From an uncultured Pirellulaceae bacterium (lineage in GTDB: Bacteria > Planctomycetota > Planctomycetia > Pirellulales > Pirellulaceae): a DNA stretch of 37,381 bases. This document shows positions 15,650-24,482 of the stretch, one piece after another. The stretch lies in contig CALHPU010000047.1 in assembly GCA_938036435.1 (NCBI GenBank), forward strand, positions 1 to 37,381, read 5' to 3'. Each line of letters starts with the position of its first letter. Within the stretch, counting starts at the first letter, position 1. The notes beneath the pieces were generated by a model. That model saw only the letters and a list, made by a program, of their open reading frames with translations. It had not been told where the DNA came from and made no database searches. Both the position numbers and the translations under genes were made by a program.

Positions 15650-16648
15650 ATGCAAGTTGATTGGAAACGATTCAAAGAAGTCATCCAAGACGCCAACAAT
15701 ATCATTTTGACCAGTCACATTCGTCCCGACTGCGATGCTTTGGGAAGCTGTTTGGGGATGGCGGGTCTGCTTGAGGCACTTGGCAAAAAAGTACGCATCG
15801 TCTGCGGCCAAGCCGTTCCTGACAACCTCGGCTTTATCGATCCAAGTAAACGGATCATGTGTATCGGGAAGGATATCCAAGCCGAAGATTTGGCTGATGC
15901 TGATCTGCACATGATTCTCGACACTAGCGCTTGGATCCAACTGGGAGACATGGCTGAATTTGTTAAAGCGTCAAAAATTAAGACGATCATCTTTGACCAC
16001 CACGTTGGCGAAGATGACATTGATGCCGAATTGTTTAAGAACACCACTGCCGAAGCCGTCGGACGGATGGTCGTCGAAGCAGCCGATTATCTCGGTGTGA
16101 AGATGACGCCAGAGATTGCGACTCCTGTGTTTGCGGCGCTGGCAACCGATACCGGTTGGTTCCGTTTTGGATCCGTCAAAGAGCATACGTTCGATGCAGC
16201 ATCGAAGTTGCTAGCCGCTGGTGCCAAACCGGCCGAAATTTATGGACAGTTGTACGAATGCGAGACCGTGGGACGCGTAAGGTTGCGGGGAACCGTGTTG
16301 GCCCGTGTTCAAACCGAGCTCGACGGACGCTTGGCTCATACTTTTATCATGCCGGATGACTATGAGAAAACAGGTGCACTGCCGACCGATACCGAGGACC
16401 TAATCAATTTGGCTTTAGAGATCGAAGGCACTGTGTTTGCGGTCATTATGGTTGGACAGCCCGACGGCGGTTACAAGATGAGTTTCCGCAGTCGTTGTAA
16501 GTCGCCCGCAAACGAAGTGGCCGCTGAGTTCGGTGGTGGCGGTCACAAGGCAGCAGCTGGCGCGTTTATTGACAGCAATGATTTCGCAGAGGTGCAAGAG
16601 CGCGTTTTGACTCATGTCAGAAAAGTGTTGACTGCAGAATTCGCTTAA
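15650..16648 (+). CDS. nrnA: DHH/DHHA1 phosphoesterase, NrnA-type oligoribonuclease/pAp phosphatase
   Basis: 332 residues. Metal-binding DHH motifs are all present: TSHIRPDCDALGS (His23, Asp27, Asp29), LDTSAW (Asp91), FDHHVG (116-118) and ATDTGWFRF. The C-terminal DHHA1 domain ends with the substrate-binding GGGGHKAAAGA. Family members degrade nanoRNAs of two to five nucleotides and dephosphorylate 3'-phosphoadenosine 5'-phosphate. A nanoRNase would complete the RNA decay begun by PNPase encoded 2 kb upstream, but they are separated by a terminator. It begins about 60 bases after ribF and may share its transcript. Confidence 0.88.
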   Translation: MQVDWKRFKEVIQDANNIILTSHIRPDCDALGSCLGMAGLLEALGKKVRIVCGQAVPDNLGFIDPSKRIMCIGKDIQAEDLADADLHMILDTSAWIQLGDMAEFVKASKIKTIIFDHHVGEDDIDAELFKNTTAEAVGRMVVEAADYLGVKMTPEIATPVFAALATDTGWFRFGSVKEHTFDAASKLLAAGAKPAEIYGQLYECETVGRVRLRGTVLARVQTELDGRLAHTFIMPDDYEKTGALPTDTEDLINLALEIEGTVFAVIMVGQPDGGYKMSFRSRCKSPANEVAAEFGGGGHKAAAGAFIDSNDFAEVQERVLTHVRKVLTAEFA

Positions 16649-16709
16649 TCGCCTCTGTTTCAAACTCGCATTGATGCACAGATGAAAGTAAACCGGTAAC
16701 GAGTAATCC

Positions 16710-17690
16710 ATGCCAGCCACCGTCTCCAGTGATCCTATCGCTCGTACTGGCAGTCCAGCGATCAAGTGCGAGGGTTTGATTAAGACGTATCCCGGCAAAC
16801 CTCCAGTCGAGGCGGTGAGGGGGATTTCATTTGAGGTCCAGCAAGGCGAGTGCTACGGCGTGCTGGGGCCCAATGGAGCAGGGAAAACGACGACGATCGA
16901 GATTCTCGAAGGGCTTCTCGATGCGACCTCCGGCTCAGCCGAAGTGTTGGGAATGCGCTGGGGAAGCAATGATGCATCCATCCAGCATCGCATCGGAGTC
17001 TCCTTACAAGAGACGCGCTTAAGTGATCGATTGACCGTCGGCGAGATCGTATCACTCTTTCGTAGTTTCTACGCCAAGGGGATCACGCCTGAGGAAGCGC
17101 TGCGGCGGACGTCGCTGACGGAGAAAAAGAATGCTTGGTTCAAGACTCTCTCGGGCGGACAAAAACAAAGGTTGGCCGTCGCGACGGCGTTGGTTGGAGA
17201 CCCGGATTTGATCTTTCTCGATGAACCGACGACCGGACTTGATCCGGGGTCTCGGCGCGAGCTTTGGGATATCGTGAAATCATTCGGAGCCGCTGGCAAA
17301 ACGGTTTTGCTGACCACCCACTACATGGAAGAAGCGGAACAGCTGTGCGATCGAGTGGCGATCTTTGACGCGGGCAAGATCATTTGCGAAGGACCACCTC
17401 GTGAACTGATTCGCGCTTTGGGCAGCGAACATGTTGTTGAGTTTTCAACAGACCGCCCAATTGAACAGAGTGTGATCGACCAGTTGAATAAAATTCCTTC
17501 GGTGGATCAGGTAAGTTCTACTCAAGCAGATTGCCGAATGTCCATTGGCCAACCGCATATCGTTTTGCCGGAGTTAATTCGCCAGTTGACTGATCAGAAT
17601 TATGGTTTGACAGAATTGGCAACCCGAAGTGCGTCGCTGGAAGATGTGTTTGTTGCCAAAACAGGTCGCCATTTGGCGGAGGAAGTGTAA
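16710..17690 (+). CDS. ABC transporter ATP-binding protein (ABC-2 exporter type)
   Basis: 326 residues with Walker A GPNGAGKTTT (53-62), Q-loop VSLQETR, signature LSGGQ (147-151), Walker B LIFLDEP (167-173) and the switch-His in LLTTHYMEEAEQLCDR. The sequence YMEEAEQLCDRVAIFDAGKI and the C-terminal extension of about 90 residues place it in the DrrA/NatA-like group that drives ABC-2 permeases. It is translationally linked to the permease: GGAGGA at 17679-17684 inside its last codons is the ribosome-binding site of the next gene. Substrates in this group range from drugs to lipids and polysaccharides; none can be inferred here. Confidence 0.92.
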   Translation: MPATVSSDPIARTGSPAIKCEGLIKTYPGKPPVEAVRGISFEVQQGECYGVLGPNGAGKTTTIEILEGLLDATSGSAEVLGMRWGSNDASIQHRIGVSLQETRLSDRLTVGEIVSLFRSFYAKGITPEEALRRTSLTEKKNAWFKTLSGGQKQRLAVATALVGDPDLIFLDEPTTGLDPGSRRELWDIVKSFGAAGKTVLLTTHYMEEAEQLCDRVAIFDAGKIICEGPPRELIRALGSEHVVEFSTDRPIEQSVIDQLNKIPSVDQVSSTQADCRMSIGQPHIVLPELIRQLTDQNYGLTELATRSASLEDVFVAKTGRHLAEEV

Positions 17691-17691
17691 G

Positions 17692-18735
17692 TTGCACCCA
17701 ATCTACAGCATCACACTGACTCGATTGAAAGAGTTCATTCGCCGACCTGAGGCCGTATTCTGGGTGTACTTTTTTCCAATCCTCATGGTGCTGGTGCTGG
17801 GGATTGCGTTTCGCAATCAAACGCAAGAAGTCTTTCCTGTCGATGTCATCGAGGGGCCTCACGCGGCTCAGATGAAACAGCATTTAGTACAAAGCGCGCA
17901 GATCAATGCAACGATCATCGATCGCGAAAGCAGTCGCAAAAGACTTCGTACCGGCAAAACGACGCTTGCGATTTCTGCTAGAGACCCGGCCGACCAAAGA
18001 TCGATCGATTACCTGCTGGACCCACAGCGTCCCGGCGCACTGCAGGTCCGGAACCTTGTCGATGATCGACTGCAAACGGCATTTGGTCGCACCGATGCGT
18101 TTACCGCTACACAAACCGAATTCGATGAACCCGGAGGAACCTTTGTCGATTTCCTTGTGCCGGGACTGTTGGGGATTGGATTGATGGGAGGCGGCATGTG
18201 GGGCGTGGGATTTGCCATCGTCGATATGCGCATCCGCAAGCTACTTAAAAGGTATATGGCCACGCCAATGCGTCGCAGTGATTTTCTGATCAGCATGTTG
18301 ATCAGTCGTCTCGTATTTATGGTGCCGCAAGTGTTGCTGCTAATTGCGTTTTCGTATTTTCTGTTTGACTACCGCGTGTACGGAAGCCTATTGGCTGTGA
18401 CGGTTTTGGTTTTCGTGGGGGCGATGGAGTTCGCAGCGATTGGATTGGTGGTGGGATCGCGAGCGCAAACGTTAGAGACGGCTTCAGGTTTGATGAACCT
18501 CGTAATGCTACCGATGTGGACGCTGTGCGGCGCGTTTTTCTCTTACGAGCGATTTCCCGAATTCTTTCATCCAGTGATTAGGCTGCTGCCATTAACGCCG
18601 ATCATCGATTCGCTACGTGGGGTGATGATGGAGGGTGAGTCCCTCCTCCAGCAGTGGCCAGAGATGCTAGTGATGGTAGCGTGGACGGTGATTCCATTTA
18701 CAGTCGCGATGGTAATTTTTCGTTGGCGCGATTAG
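17692..18735 (+). CDS. ABC-2 type transporter permease
   Basis: From TTG 17692 the protein has 347 residues. This start follows GGAGGAAG by about eight bases and lies one base after the ATPase stop; the upstream in-frame start at 17629 would lie inside the ATPase gene. One N-terminal membrane helix (VFWVYFFPILMVLVLGIAF) is followed by an extracytoplasmic domain of about 115 residues and then five more helices, with the ABC-2 landmark FVDFLVPGLLGIGLMGGGMWG near residue 155 and LPLTPIIDSLRGVM near the end. Together with the preceding ATPase it forms an exporter half-set that probably homodimerises. Confidence 0.92.
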   Translation: MHPIYSITLTRLKEFIRRPEAVFWVYFFPILMVLVLGIAFRNQTQEVFPVDVIEGPHAAQMKQHLVQSAQINATIIDRESSRKRLRTGKTTLAISARDPADQRSIDYLLDPQRPGALQVRNLVDDRLQTAFGRTDAFTATQTEFDEPGGTFVDFLVPGLLGIGLMGGGMWGVGFAIVDMRIRKLLKRYMATPMRRSDFLISMLISRLVFMVPQVLLLIAFSYFLFDYRVYGSLLAVTVLVFVGAMEFAAIGLVVGSRAQTLETASGLMNLVMLPMWTLCGAFFSYERFPEFFHPVIRLLPLTPIIDSLRGVMMEGESLLQQWPEMLVMVAWTVIPFTVAMVIFRWRD

Positions 18736-18855
18736 TGGTTCGTCCAAGCTGACATGATCGGTTTTTAGTAATCGATTTCGCTGTCATAGTAACACGACTA
18801 TTATAGTGTCCTAATCGTTTTCCGGTACAACGTCACGACTCGGAGAAGTGTGCCT

Positions 18856-19887
18856 TTACAATTTCGAAATGCCTTCTAGATCATCGGCGACTTCTTTCAA
18901 ACGCCGCTCGACGGCGGCGATGTTGCCAAAGGAACGTTGTTCCAACACCAGCCAGTTGACCCAAGACAGCGGAGCGAGCAGCCGACTGATACTAGTTAGC
19001 AATTGGATCAGGCTGGCTTCAGCGGCTTGAATCGGGCGCGCGGCATGGTAGGTGCTGAGTGCTAGATGAAGTTGAGACTCGTTCAGTCGCATCGACGAAG
19101 TCAACCGAGAGAGATCGTAGGCAACAGAGTCCATTTGCATTGCGTCGAAATCAACCAGTCCTGTCAATTGATCACCGGTGAACAATAAATGTTCGGCACG
19201 AAGGTCGCGGACAACCGGATGAAGTGGCAGATCTTCGGTCGCAAACTCACTCAGTCGTGCTCGCAACGACGCAATATGTGCTTGCGGCACGCGCTGAAGC
19301 AGATCGACAATCGTCCGTAGAGGGCCTCGTAGAGTATCATCAATCGAAGAATTCTTAAGTTTGTCGGAAGCTTGGTCCAACATGGGGCTATCTGGTCGGA
19401 CAAGTTTTGATAACTGTGTTTGTCGCAGGTCCAAATTGGGGCTGGGACCAAATGCAAGGTTTACCTGCGCGGCAGCTTTGTGGAATTGCGCGATCGAGGC
19501 GAACGCTGACTTGATCTGTGGGTCGTTGAATGAACAAGCGGCGGTGCCGGGAACCCAATTGGAAAGCTCCCAAAGCCCTGCCGTTGGCGAACCCGGTGGA
19601 CCGGCAACGACGGTTGTAAAACCATCTTCAAGTCGCATTGGTTTGGCGACAAATTCACAGCCCTCGTTAAACGCATGGATCAGTACGCGATGTATTCCGT
19701 CAAGCAAATTTACGCTCAAGGAGTCGCTGCGATAGTGCTTGAGGCACAAGGGCTGAGTCTGGTGAGCGTTGATTTTCCAAATCTGCGCCCCACTGAATCC
19801 GTTTGACTGGATCGGAGAAACGTCGGAGACGGCAACAGGCCAACGCGGCAGGATGGTGGAAAGATCAACTGGAATGGAAGATGACAC
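18856..19887 (-). CDS. Aminoglycoside/choline-type phosphotransferase family protein
   Basis: 343 residues from GTG 19887. The C-terminal lobe shows the APH/choline-kinase catalytic region HPVVRDLRAEHLLFTG and LVDFDAMQMDSVAYDLSRL, with the DFD metal-binding Asp in place. The usual HGDLHxxN catalytic loop appears as VRDLRAEHLL, so Asp is kept but the Asn that normally coordinates magnesium is His. The N-terminal lobe has LCLKHYRSDSL, a plausible ATP-lysine region. Relatives phosphorylate small hydroxylated molecules or sugars; many are misnamed as antibiotic-resistance enzymes. The substrate is unknown. The gene faces away from the NYN nuclease gene at 19961. Confidence 0.8.
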   Translation of the reverse strand: MSSSIPVDLSTILPRWPVAVSDVSPIQSNGFSGAQIWKINAHQTQPLCLKHYRSDSLSVNLLDGIHRVLIHAFNEGCEFVAKPMRLEDGFTTVVAGPPGSPTAGLWELSNWVPGTAACSFNDPQIKSAFASIAQFHKAAAQVNLAFGPSPNLDLRQTQLSKLVRPDSPMLDQASDKLKNSSIDDTLRGPLRTIVDLLQRVPQAHIASLRARLSEFATEDLPLHPVVRDLRAEHLLFTGDQLTGLVDFDAMQMDSVAYDLSRLTSSMRLNESQLHLALSTYHAARPIQAAEASLIQLLTSISRLLAPLSWVNWLVLEQRSFGNIAAVERRLKEVADDLEGISKL

Positions 19888-19960
19888 GCTGGAGTTTCTG
19901 TGACGGTTTTGGGAAGAAAGACTTCAGGACACTATTGGCTGGCGAGAGTATAATTTTCTG

Positions 19961-20641
19961 ATGGACTATATCATCGACGGTTACAACCTAATTTTCCAGT
20001 GTGGATTGCAAACGCGCTCTGCAAGCGATGATATGCTGCGCAAAGCGCGCGAGCGTATGATCCGTGAGATTCTTGTCGGCGTTTCCAAAACGATTGCCAA
20101 ACGAATTACGATCGTTTTTGATGCGGCCGAGCGACCATTGTTGGCGAAAGGCAACTCAGAAACCATCGGTGGGATGAAGGTCTTCTATGCCGATCAATAT
20201 GACGACGCCGATTCGATGATTGAGCACCTAATCGCCAAACATAGTGTTCCGCGCAAGTTGACCGTTGTTTCTTCGGATCATCGCCTGCATAAAGCGGCCT
20301 TACGCCGGAAGGCTATTCCGATTGATAGTGATGTGTGGTTCGACCATCTGGAGACGCAAAAGCTAGATAGAGGCCGAAGCCAGTCGGGGCAGGGTGGCCC
20401 AGCAAAAATTCTCTCGGCCAAGGCCAACGAAGAGTTAGAGGCGATTGATTGGCAGGCGGAGCTTGCCACCGACGATGTCGATATTGCCGAAATCCAAGCG
20501 CAATTGGAGTCCGAAGTTGCCGCGCCCGTCGAGCAATCGGAAACAGAACGCATTGAGGAGGGATGCGAGCCCGAACCAGAAATCGACGCACCCTTCAATC
20601 CGTTTCCGCCGGGCTATGGCGAAGATTTGCTGGAAGATTGA
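19961..20641 (+). CDS. YacP-like NYN-domain RNA-binding/nuclease protein
   Basis: 226 residues. The first 130 match the NYN/PIN fold of YacP (Rae1) proteins: MDYIIDGYNLIF with Asp6, ITIVFDAAERP, YADQYDDADSMIEHLI and TVVSSDHRLHKAALRR, which supply the acidic residues of a PIN nuclease site. Bacillus Rae1 is a ribosome-associated endoribonuclease; whether this homologue cuts RNA is inferred from conserved residues. The C-terminal third is acidic and probably disordered (EEGCEPEPEIDAPFNPFPPG). It converges with the coiled-coil gene at 20649, seven bases apart. Confidence 0.85.
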   Translation: MDYIIDGYNLIFQCGLQTRSASDDMLRKARERMIREILVGVSKTIAKRITIVFDAAERPLLAKGNSETIGGMKVFYADQYDDADSMIEHLIAKHSVPRKLTVVSSDHRLHKAALRRKAIPIDSDVWFDHLETQKLDRGRSQSGQGGPAKILSAKANEELEAIDWQAELATDDVDIAEIQAQLESEVAAPVEQSETERIEEGCEPEPEIDAPFNPFPPGYGEDLLED

Positions 20642-20648
20642 AGCGATT

Positions 20649-21653
20649 CTATTTCTGCTTCAGTCGTTGCACTTCCCGTCGTAACAATTCGACCTGTTCG
20701 CGCAGGGCCTGCATTTCTTTTTTCGACGGCGATTGCTGCGGTAGGCGTTCGGCTTGCTGCACGCGTTGATCATGCTGTCGCTCAAGTTGGTTTACTTTTT
20801 TCTCACGCACTTTTTCCAAGCGTTGGATCATCTTCTGCGCGGCATCTGCATCCTCTCCGTCCTCTTCCAGCAGTCCTTTCAAGGCCTCAATGCGCTGTTG
20901 AAACAACCGCTCAATCTTATCCCGCTGTTGGTTAAACTCCTTTTCCAGTTTTTCATGTGCGGCGTTGAGGTCATCGGCGTGATTAATGGATGTACGCAGT
21001 GCGCGATTGACGGCTGATCCGGTCAGCTTTTCGGCGGCTTCTACCGAATCCGATGCCGCGTCACCTGCGATTCGAGACAGATCGTTGAGACTGTTCCACG
21101 GAGCCGATTCGAGTTCATTCGCCCCGGCGCGAACACCTTGCTCGATCATCTGGCCGATGGGGATCTGGCCCAGCAAACGCAGATTGGTCTTGATCAAGTT
21201 GCCGACATCGTCCGAGCTGAGCTCATCTTTCTCAAGCTTTTCAGAGAGCGCACCCATTTCGTGTTCATAGTGATCCGCCCAAGACTTCCATTGTTTCTCT
21301 TGGTTCATCGACCACTTTTCGACGCGCTGTTCTAGCCGTTGCGCCCACTGATTCCATTGGTCACCGTGTTCTTCGGACCATTGCTCCAGTTCTCCCGAGT
21401 GTTGGCCCATCCATTTTTCGAGTGCCTCGGAGAATTCTTCTCCAATTTCGGCGACATGCTCGGCCACTTCTTCGATCGTCTCCTCAACGGCTTCGGAAGC
21501 CTCTTGGACGACTTCAGATGCCTCCTCAAGCTGTTGGGGCAGTTCTTTCTCTCTATCTTGAGCACAGGCGTGATCCGACAAAAAGATGCCGCTGAAGACG
21601 ATCGTCAGAACGATCACCGGTGCGATGGCGGAAAGCATTGATTTTGGATTCAT
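20649..21653 (-). CDS. Exported Trp-rich coiled-coil protein, function unknown
   Basis: ATG 21653 is chosen because GGAG lies about nine bases upstream and a signal peptide follows at once (MLSAIAPVIVLTIVFSGIF, cleavage near HACA-QD). The upstream start at 21758 would precede it with unrelated residues. The mature protein of about 305 residues is almost wholly charged helix. Residues about 60-135 repeat a pattern with Trp every 7-11 residues (EKWMGQ, EQWSEEH, NQWAQ, EKWSMN, KSWADH), and the last 100 residues are a heptad coiled coil ending LRREVQRLKQK. I know no family with this pattern. It is probably periplasmic, perhaps a structural or membrane-associating amphipathic helix bundle. Confidence 0.75.
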   Translation of the reverse strand: MNPKSMLSAIAPVIVLTIVFSGIFLSDHACAQDREKELPQQLEEASEVVQEASEAVEETIEEVAEHVAEIGEEFSEALEKWMGQHSGELEQWSEEHGDQWNQWAQRLEQRVEKWSMNQEKQWKSWADHYEHEMGALSEKLEKDELSSDDVGNLIKTNLRLLGQIPIGQMIEQGVRAGANELESAPWNSLNDLSRIAGDAASDSVEAAEKLTGSAVNRALRTSINHADDLNAAHEKLEKEFNQQRDKIERLFQQRIEALKGLLEEDGEDADAAQKMIQRLEKVREKKVNQLERQHDQRVQQAERLPQQSPSKKEMQALREQVELLRREVQRLKQK

Positions 21654-21883
21654 TTTAAAGCTCCATGAGGGATCGCGCTGAAAACCAGCACTGTTGAACG
21701 AATCTAAGCAGTTCGCTCGGCGTCTGACAATCTTAGGAGTCCATTGGCCAGAAAGCAAAAAAATCTGTTTTCAACACCTGTAGTGGACTTCGCCAGATGC
21801 CCGATTCGTCTCAAAGACAAAGGGAATTCTGACGAATCCCACTACGAATCATCATTGAATTTTGGTTTTGAAAGGTCCTCGAC

Positions 21884-23176
21884 TTAAATCATTGCCTTGT
21901 CCGAGATATCTTTGCGACACCAAGCACCGTCCCAGCGAATACATTTCACCGCTTTGTAGGCTTGAAGTTTAGCTCCGGCAACTGTGTCACCGAGCGCCGT
22001 AACGCCCAGCACCCGTCCGCCATTGGTAACGACTTCACCGGCGTCGTTGGTGGTTGTGCCGGCGTGGAAGACAACGACATCATCAATCTTTGCCGCTTCG
22101 TCTAATCCTCGAATGACTTTGCCTTTTTCATAAGCCCCCGGATAGCCTTCGGAGGCCATTACAACGCAGACGCTGGGTCGTGGATCCCACTCGAGTTGTC
22201 CGATTTCAGCCAGCCGCCGGTCTACGGTCGCTTCGAGGATGTCGACGAAGTCAGTTTTCAGTCGCATCAACATCGGTTGGCATTCCGGGTCGCCGAACCG
22301 CACGTTGTATTCTAGGACTTTGGGCCCCTGCGGTGTCAGCATCAAACCGGCATAGAGAATTCCACGAAACGGATTTCGGTTGCGCTTCATGACGTGAACT
22401 GTCGGTACCAGCACGTTGGACTCAACCCAGTTGAGTGTGTCGGCGTCGATTGACGGCGTGGGACAGTAAGCTCCCATTCCGCCGGTGTTTGGTCCGGCGT
22501 CATTGTCGTGAGCGCGTTTATGATCTTCGGCTGGAGGCAGCGTAAGAATTGTTTTGCCATCGGTGATCGCTAGAATACTGGCCTCGGTACCTGACATGCG
22601 GTCTTCGATGATCATTCGGTTGCCGGCATCACCGAACTGGCGTTCGCGCGCGATCATGTTGATTGCTTCCAACGCGTCATCGCGCGTCTTGCAGACGATA
22701 GCGCCTTTGCCGGCGGCCAACCCGTCCGCTTTCACTACGACCGGACAATCTTCGGGCGTCTCGCTGTATCGCTCGTTAATAAATCGTTCGGCCGACGAGG
22801 CGTCGCGGAACTCTTGGAAGTCGGCGGTCGGAACGTCGGCAGCGCGAAGGACGTTTTTACAAAAGACTTTGCTGCCTTCCAGTTGAGCGGCTGATTTGTC
22901 GGGGCCGAAAACTTTGAGGCCTTCGGCTTCAAAGACGTCTACGATTCCATCACACAGCGGAACTTCAGGGCCGATCACGGTCAAACCGATATCGTTCTGT
23001 TTAGCAAACTTGACCAAGCCAGCAATATCAGAGACTGCCAGATCGACATTCTCGCCATGCAGGTTTGTCCCTGCATTTCCGGGGGCCACGAAAACGCGGT
23101 CTACACGGGGACTTTGAGCCACTTTCCATGTAATTGCATGCTCACGCCCACCATTACCGACAACCAGAACTTTCAT
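21884..23176 (-). CDS. purD: Phosphoribosylamine-glycine ligase (GAR synthetase)
   Basis: 430 residues, the family's normal length. PurD joins glycine to 5-phosphoribosylamine with ATP, the second step of purine synthesis. Visible landmarks: N-terminal MKVLVVGNGGREHAITWK, VIGPEVPLCDGI, FGPDKSAAQLEGSK, VVKADGLAAGKGA (ATP-grasp), GPNTGGMGAYCP, VLEYNVRFGDPECQ and the C-terminal GRVLGVTALG. All are intact. It stands alone on the minus strand; 21654-21883 downstream contains no gene, only the promoter region of the next minus-strand gene. Confidence 0.97.
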   Translation of the reverse strand: MKVLVVGNGGREHAITWKVAQSPRVDRVFVAPGNAGTNLHGENVDLAVSDIAGLVKFAKQNDIGLTVIGPEVPLCDGIVDVFEAEGLKVFGPDKSAAQLEGSKVFCKNVLRAADVPTADFQEFRDASSAERFINERYSETPEDCPVVVKADGLAAGKGAIVCKTRDDALEAINMIARERQFGDAGNRMIIEDRMSGTEASILAITDGKTILTLPPAEDHKRAHDNDAGPNTGGMGAYCPTPSIDADTLNWVESNVLVPTVHVMKRNRNPFRGILYAGLMLTPQGPKVLEYNVRFGDPECQPMLMRLKTDFVDILEATVDRRLAEIGQLEWDPRPSVCVVMASEGYPGAYEKGKVIRGLDEAAKIDDVVVFHAGTTTNDAGEVVTNGGRVLGVTALGDTVAGAKLQAYKAVKCIRWDGAWCRKDISDKAMI

Positions 23177-23396
23177 TTTTCACCGAATCAAATCATGCCA
23201 AATTGGGTTTAATCTGTTAGGCGGAGATTCTATTGATTGAGCCTGCGCCTGTCAGGTGCCGCGTATGATTAATCGGTTGAAACGCGAAAAATTGCCATTG
23301 AGGCTGCCGGTTAGTCGAATCTTGTCGTTGTGAAGCCCTTGGTAGGGTTTAGAATGGAAATAGACTGTTCAGTTGTTGCTTTTGAAGGTTGAACCG

Positions 23397-24263
23397 ATGA
23401 AATCATTTTTTGGACGATTGGTCCAGGCAAAACTATGCCCAACCTTGATTGCGAGCATGGTGTTCTCAATCGCGGTAACAGGGATGTTGTTCGCCGCCCA
23501 GCAAGCATCTGCGGTGATGTTCGATGGCGGCTGGGGAACCCTCAAAGGACAGATTGTGGTCAAAGGCGACGTGCCGGAGATCCCGCTCGAGAACGTCGGC
23601 GATGGTCCTGATAAAGAAGCGTGTCTCGTCGATGGCGTTGTCCCCAAGGACGATAATTTGGTCGTTGGGGAAGAAGGCCAGCTGCGAGATGTGTTCGTCA
23701 TGATGGTCACCAAGGGGAAAGGTGAAAACGCTCCAATCCACGAGTCCTACGATGCAGAAGCAGACGAAGATTCCGAAGATGTCCTTTCCATCGACAACGT
23801 TGCCTGCCGCTTTGTTCCTCACGCGTTGTACGTGCGTGCCGGCCAGTCGGTCAAGCTAAAAAATTCTGATACCGTAGGCCACAACTGCCACATCATTACA
23901 TTTACCAACGAGCACAATATCAACTTGCCTGCCGGCGGTGACGTTGATGTCGTCCTAGAAAACTCTCACAAGACGCCCGGTCAAGTGAAGTGTGACATCC
24001 ACAAGTGGATGGACGGAGTGATATTGGTGCGCGACAATCCCTACGTCGCGATCACCGACGAGCAAGGGAACTTTGAAATCGCAAACGTTCCTGAAGGCGA
24101 GTGGGAGTTTCAGTTCTGGCACAAAAAAGGCGCCTATCTGAAGAAACTGAAAGTGGACGGATACAAAGTTAGCCGCAAAGGTATCATCGACGTCAAAATT
24201 GAGTCTGATGGTGAGTTGGATCTTGGCAAAATGGAAGTCCCGGGCAACTCGCTCAATAAGTAA
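23397..24263 (+). CDS. Exported cupredoxin-like copper protein with Cna-B/CarboxypepD-like C-terminal domain
   Basis: ATG 23397 is used rather than the first frame start at 23373: it follows GAAGG and leads straight into a signal peptide (LIASMVFSIAVTGMLFAAQQASA). The mature protein has a cupredoxin fold region with candidate type-1 copper ligands in GHNCH (His162 or His165), Cys199, His202 and Met205 (VKCDIHKWMDG), followed by a carboxypeptidase-regulatory-like beta domain (YVAITDEQGNFEIANVPEGEWEFQFWH). Similar proteins are often annotated as methylamine-utilisation proteins without evidence. It opens the gene series leading to cytochrome oxidase, so a role as periplasmic electron carrier or copper donor is plausible but inferred. 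Confidence 0.85.
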   Translation: MKSFFGRLVQAKLCPTLIASMVFSIAVTGMLFAAQQASAVMFDGGWGTLKGQIVVKGDVPEIPLENVGDGPDKEACLVDGVVPKDDNLVVGEEGQLRDVFVMMVTKGKGENAPIHESYDAEADEDSEDVLSIDNVACRFVPHALYVRAGQSVKLKNSDTVGHNCHIITFTNEHNINLPAGGDVDVVLENSHKTPGQVKCDIHKWMDGVILVRDNPYVAITDEQGNFEIANVPEGEWEFQFWHKKGAYLKKLKVDGYKVSRKGIIDVKIESDGELDLGKMEVPGNSLNK

Positions 24264-24283
24264 ATCGCCGCTGCCCAACGAGG

Positions 24284-24448
24284 ATGGGAGTTTTGAATAG
24301 CTCGACTAAAGTCTGCAAAAGTATCTTGTTGTTTTTCTTCGTCTTGATGGCCGGCTGTTATCAGCAACCGTCGGCAGAAAATCTTCAGTATGACGCCGAT
24401 GCAGTTGAGGAGATTCGGAGCCAAGTTAAGGCGATGGACTGGGAATAG
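24284..24448 (+). CDS. Tiny lipoprotein in the cytochrome oxidase gene cluster
   Basis: A 54-codon frame from ATG 24284 (or TTG 24293, which has GAGG about nine bases upstream). It begins MGVLNSSTKVCKSILLFFFV and continues to a lipobox, LMAGC, then about 30 polar acidic residues with YDADAVEEIRSQVKAMDWE at the end. Positive n-region, hydrophobic core and lipobox Cys at residue 25 make a bacterial lipoprotein likely. It lies 20 bases after the cupredoxin gene on the same strand, so cotranscription is probable. It could be a small subunit or assembly factor of the oxidase. No family is recognised. Confidence 0.65.
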   Translation: MGVLNSSTKVCKSILLFFFVLMAGCYQQPSAENLQYDADAVEEIRSQVKAMDWE

Positions 24449-24482
24449 TCGTGGCTAGGCCCCCGGCAATTGCTGGAGAATT

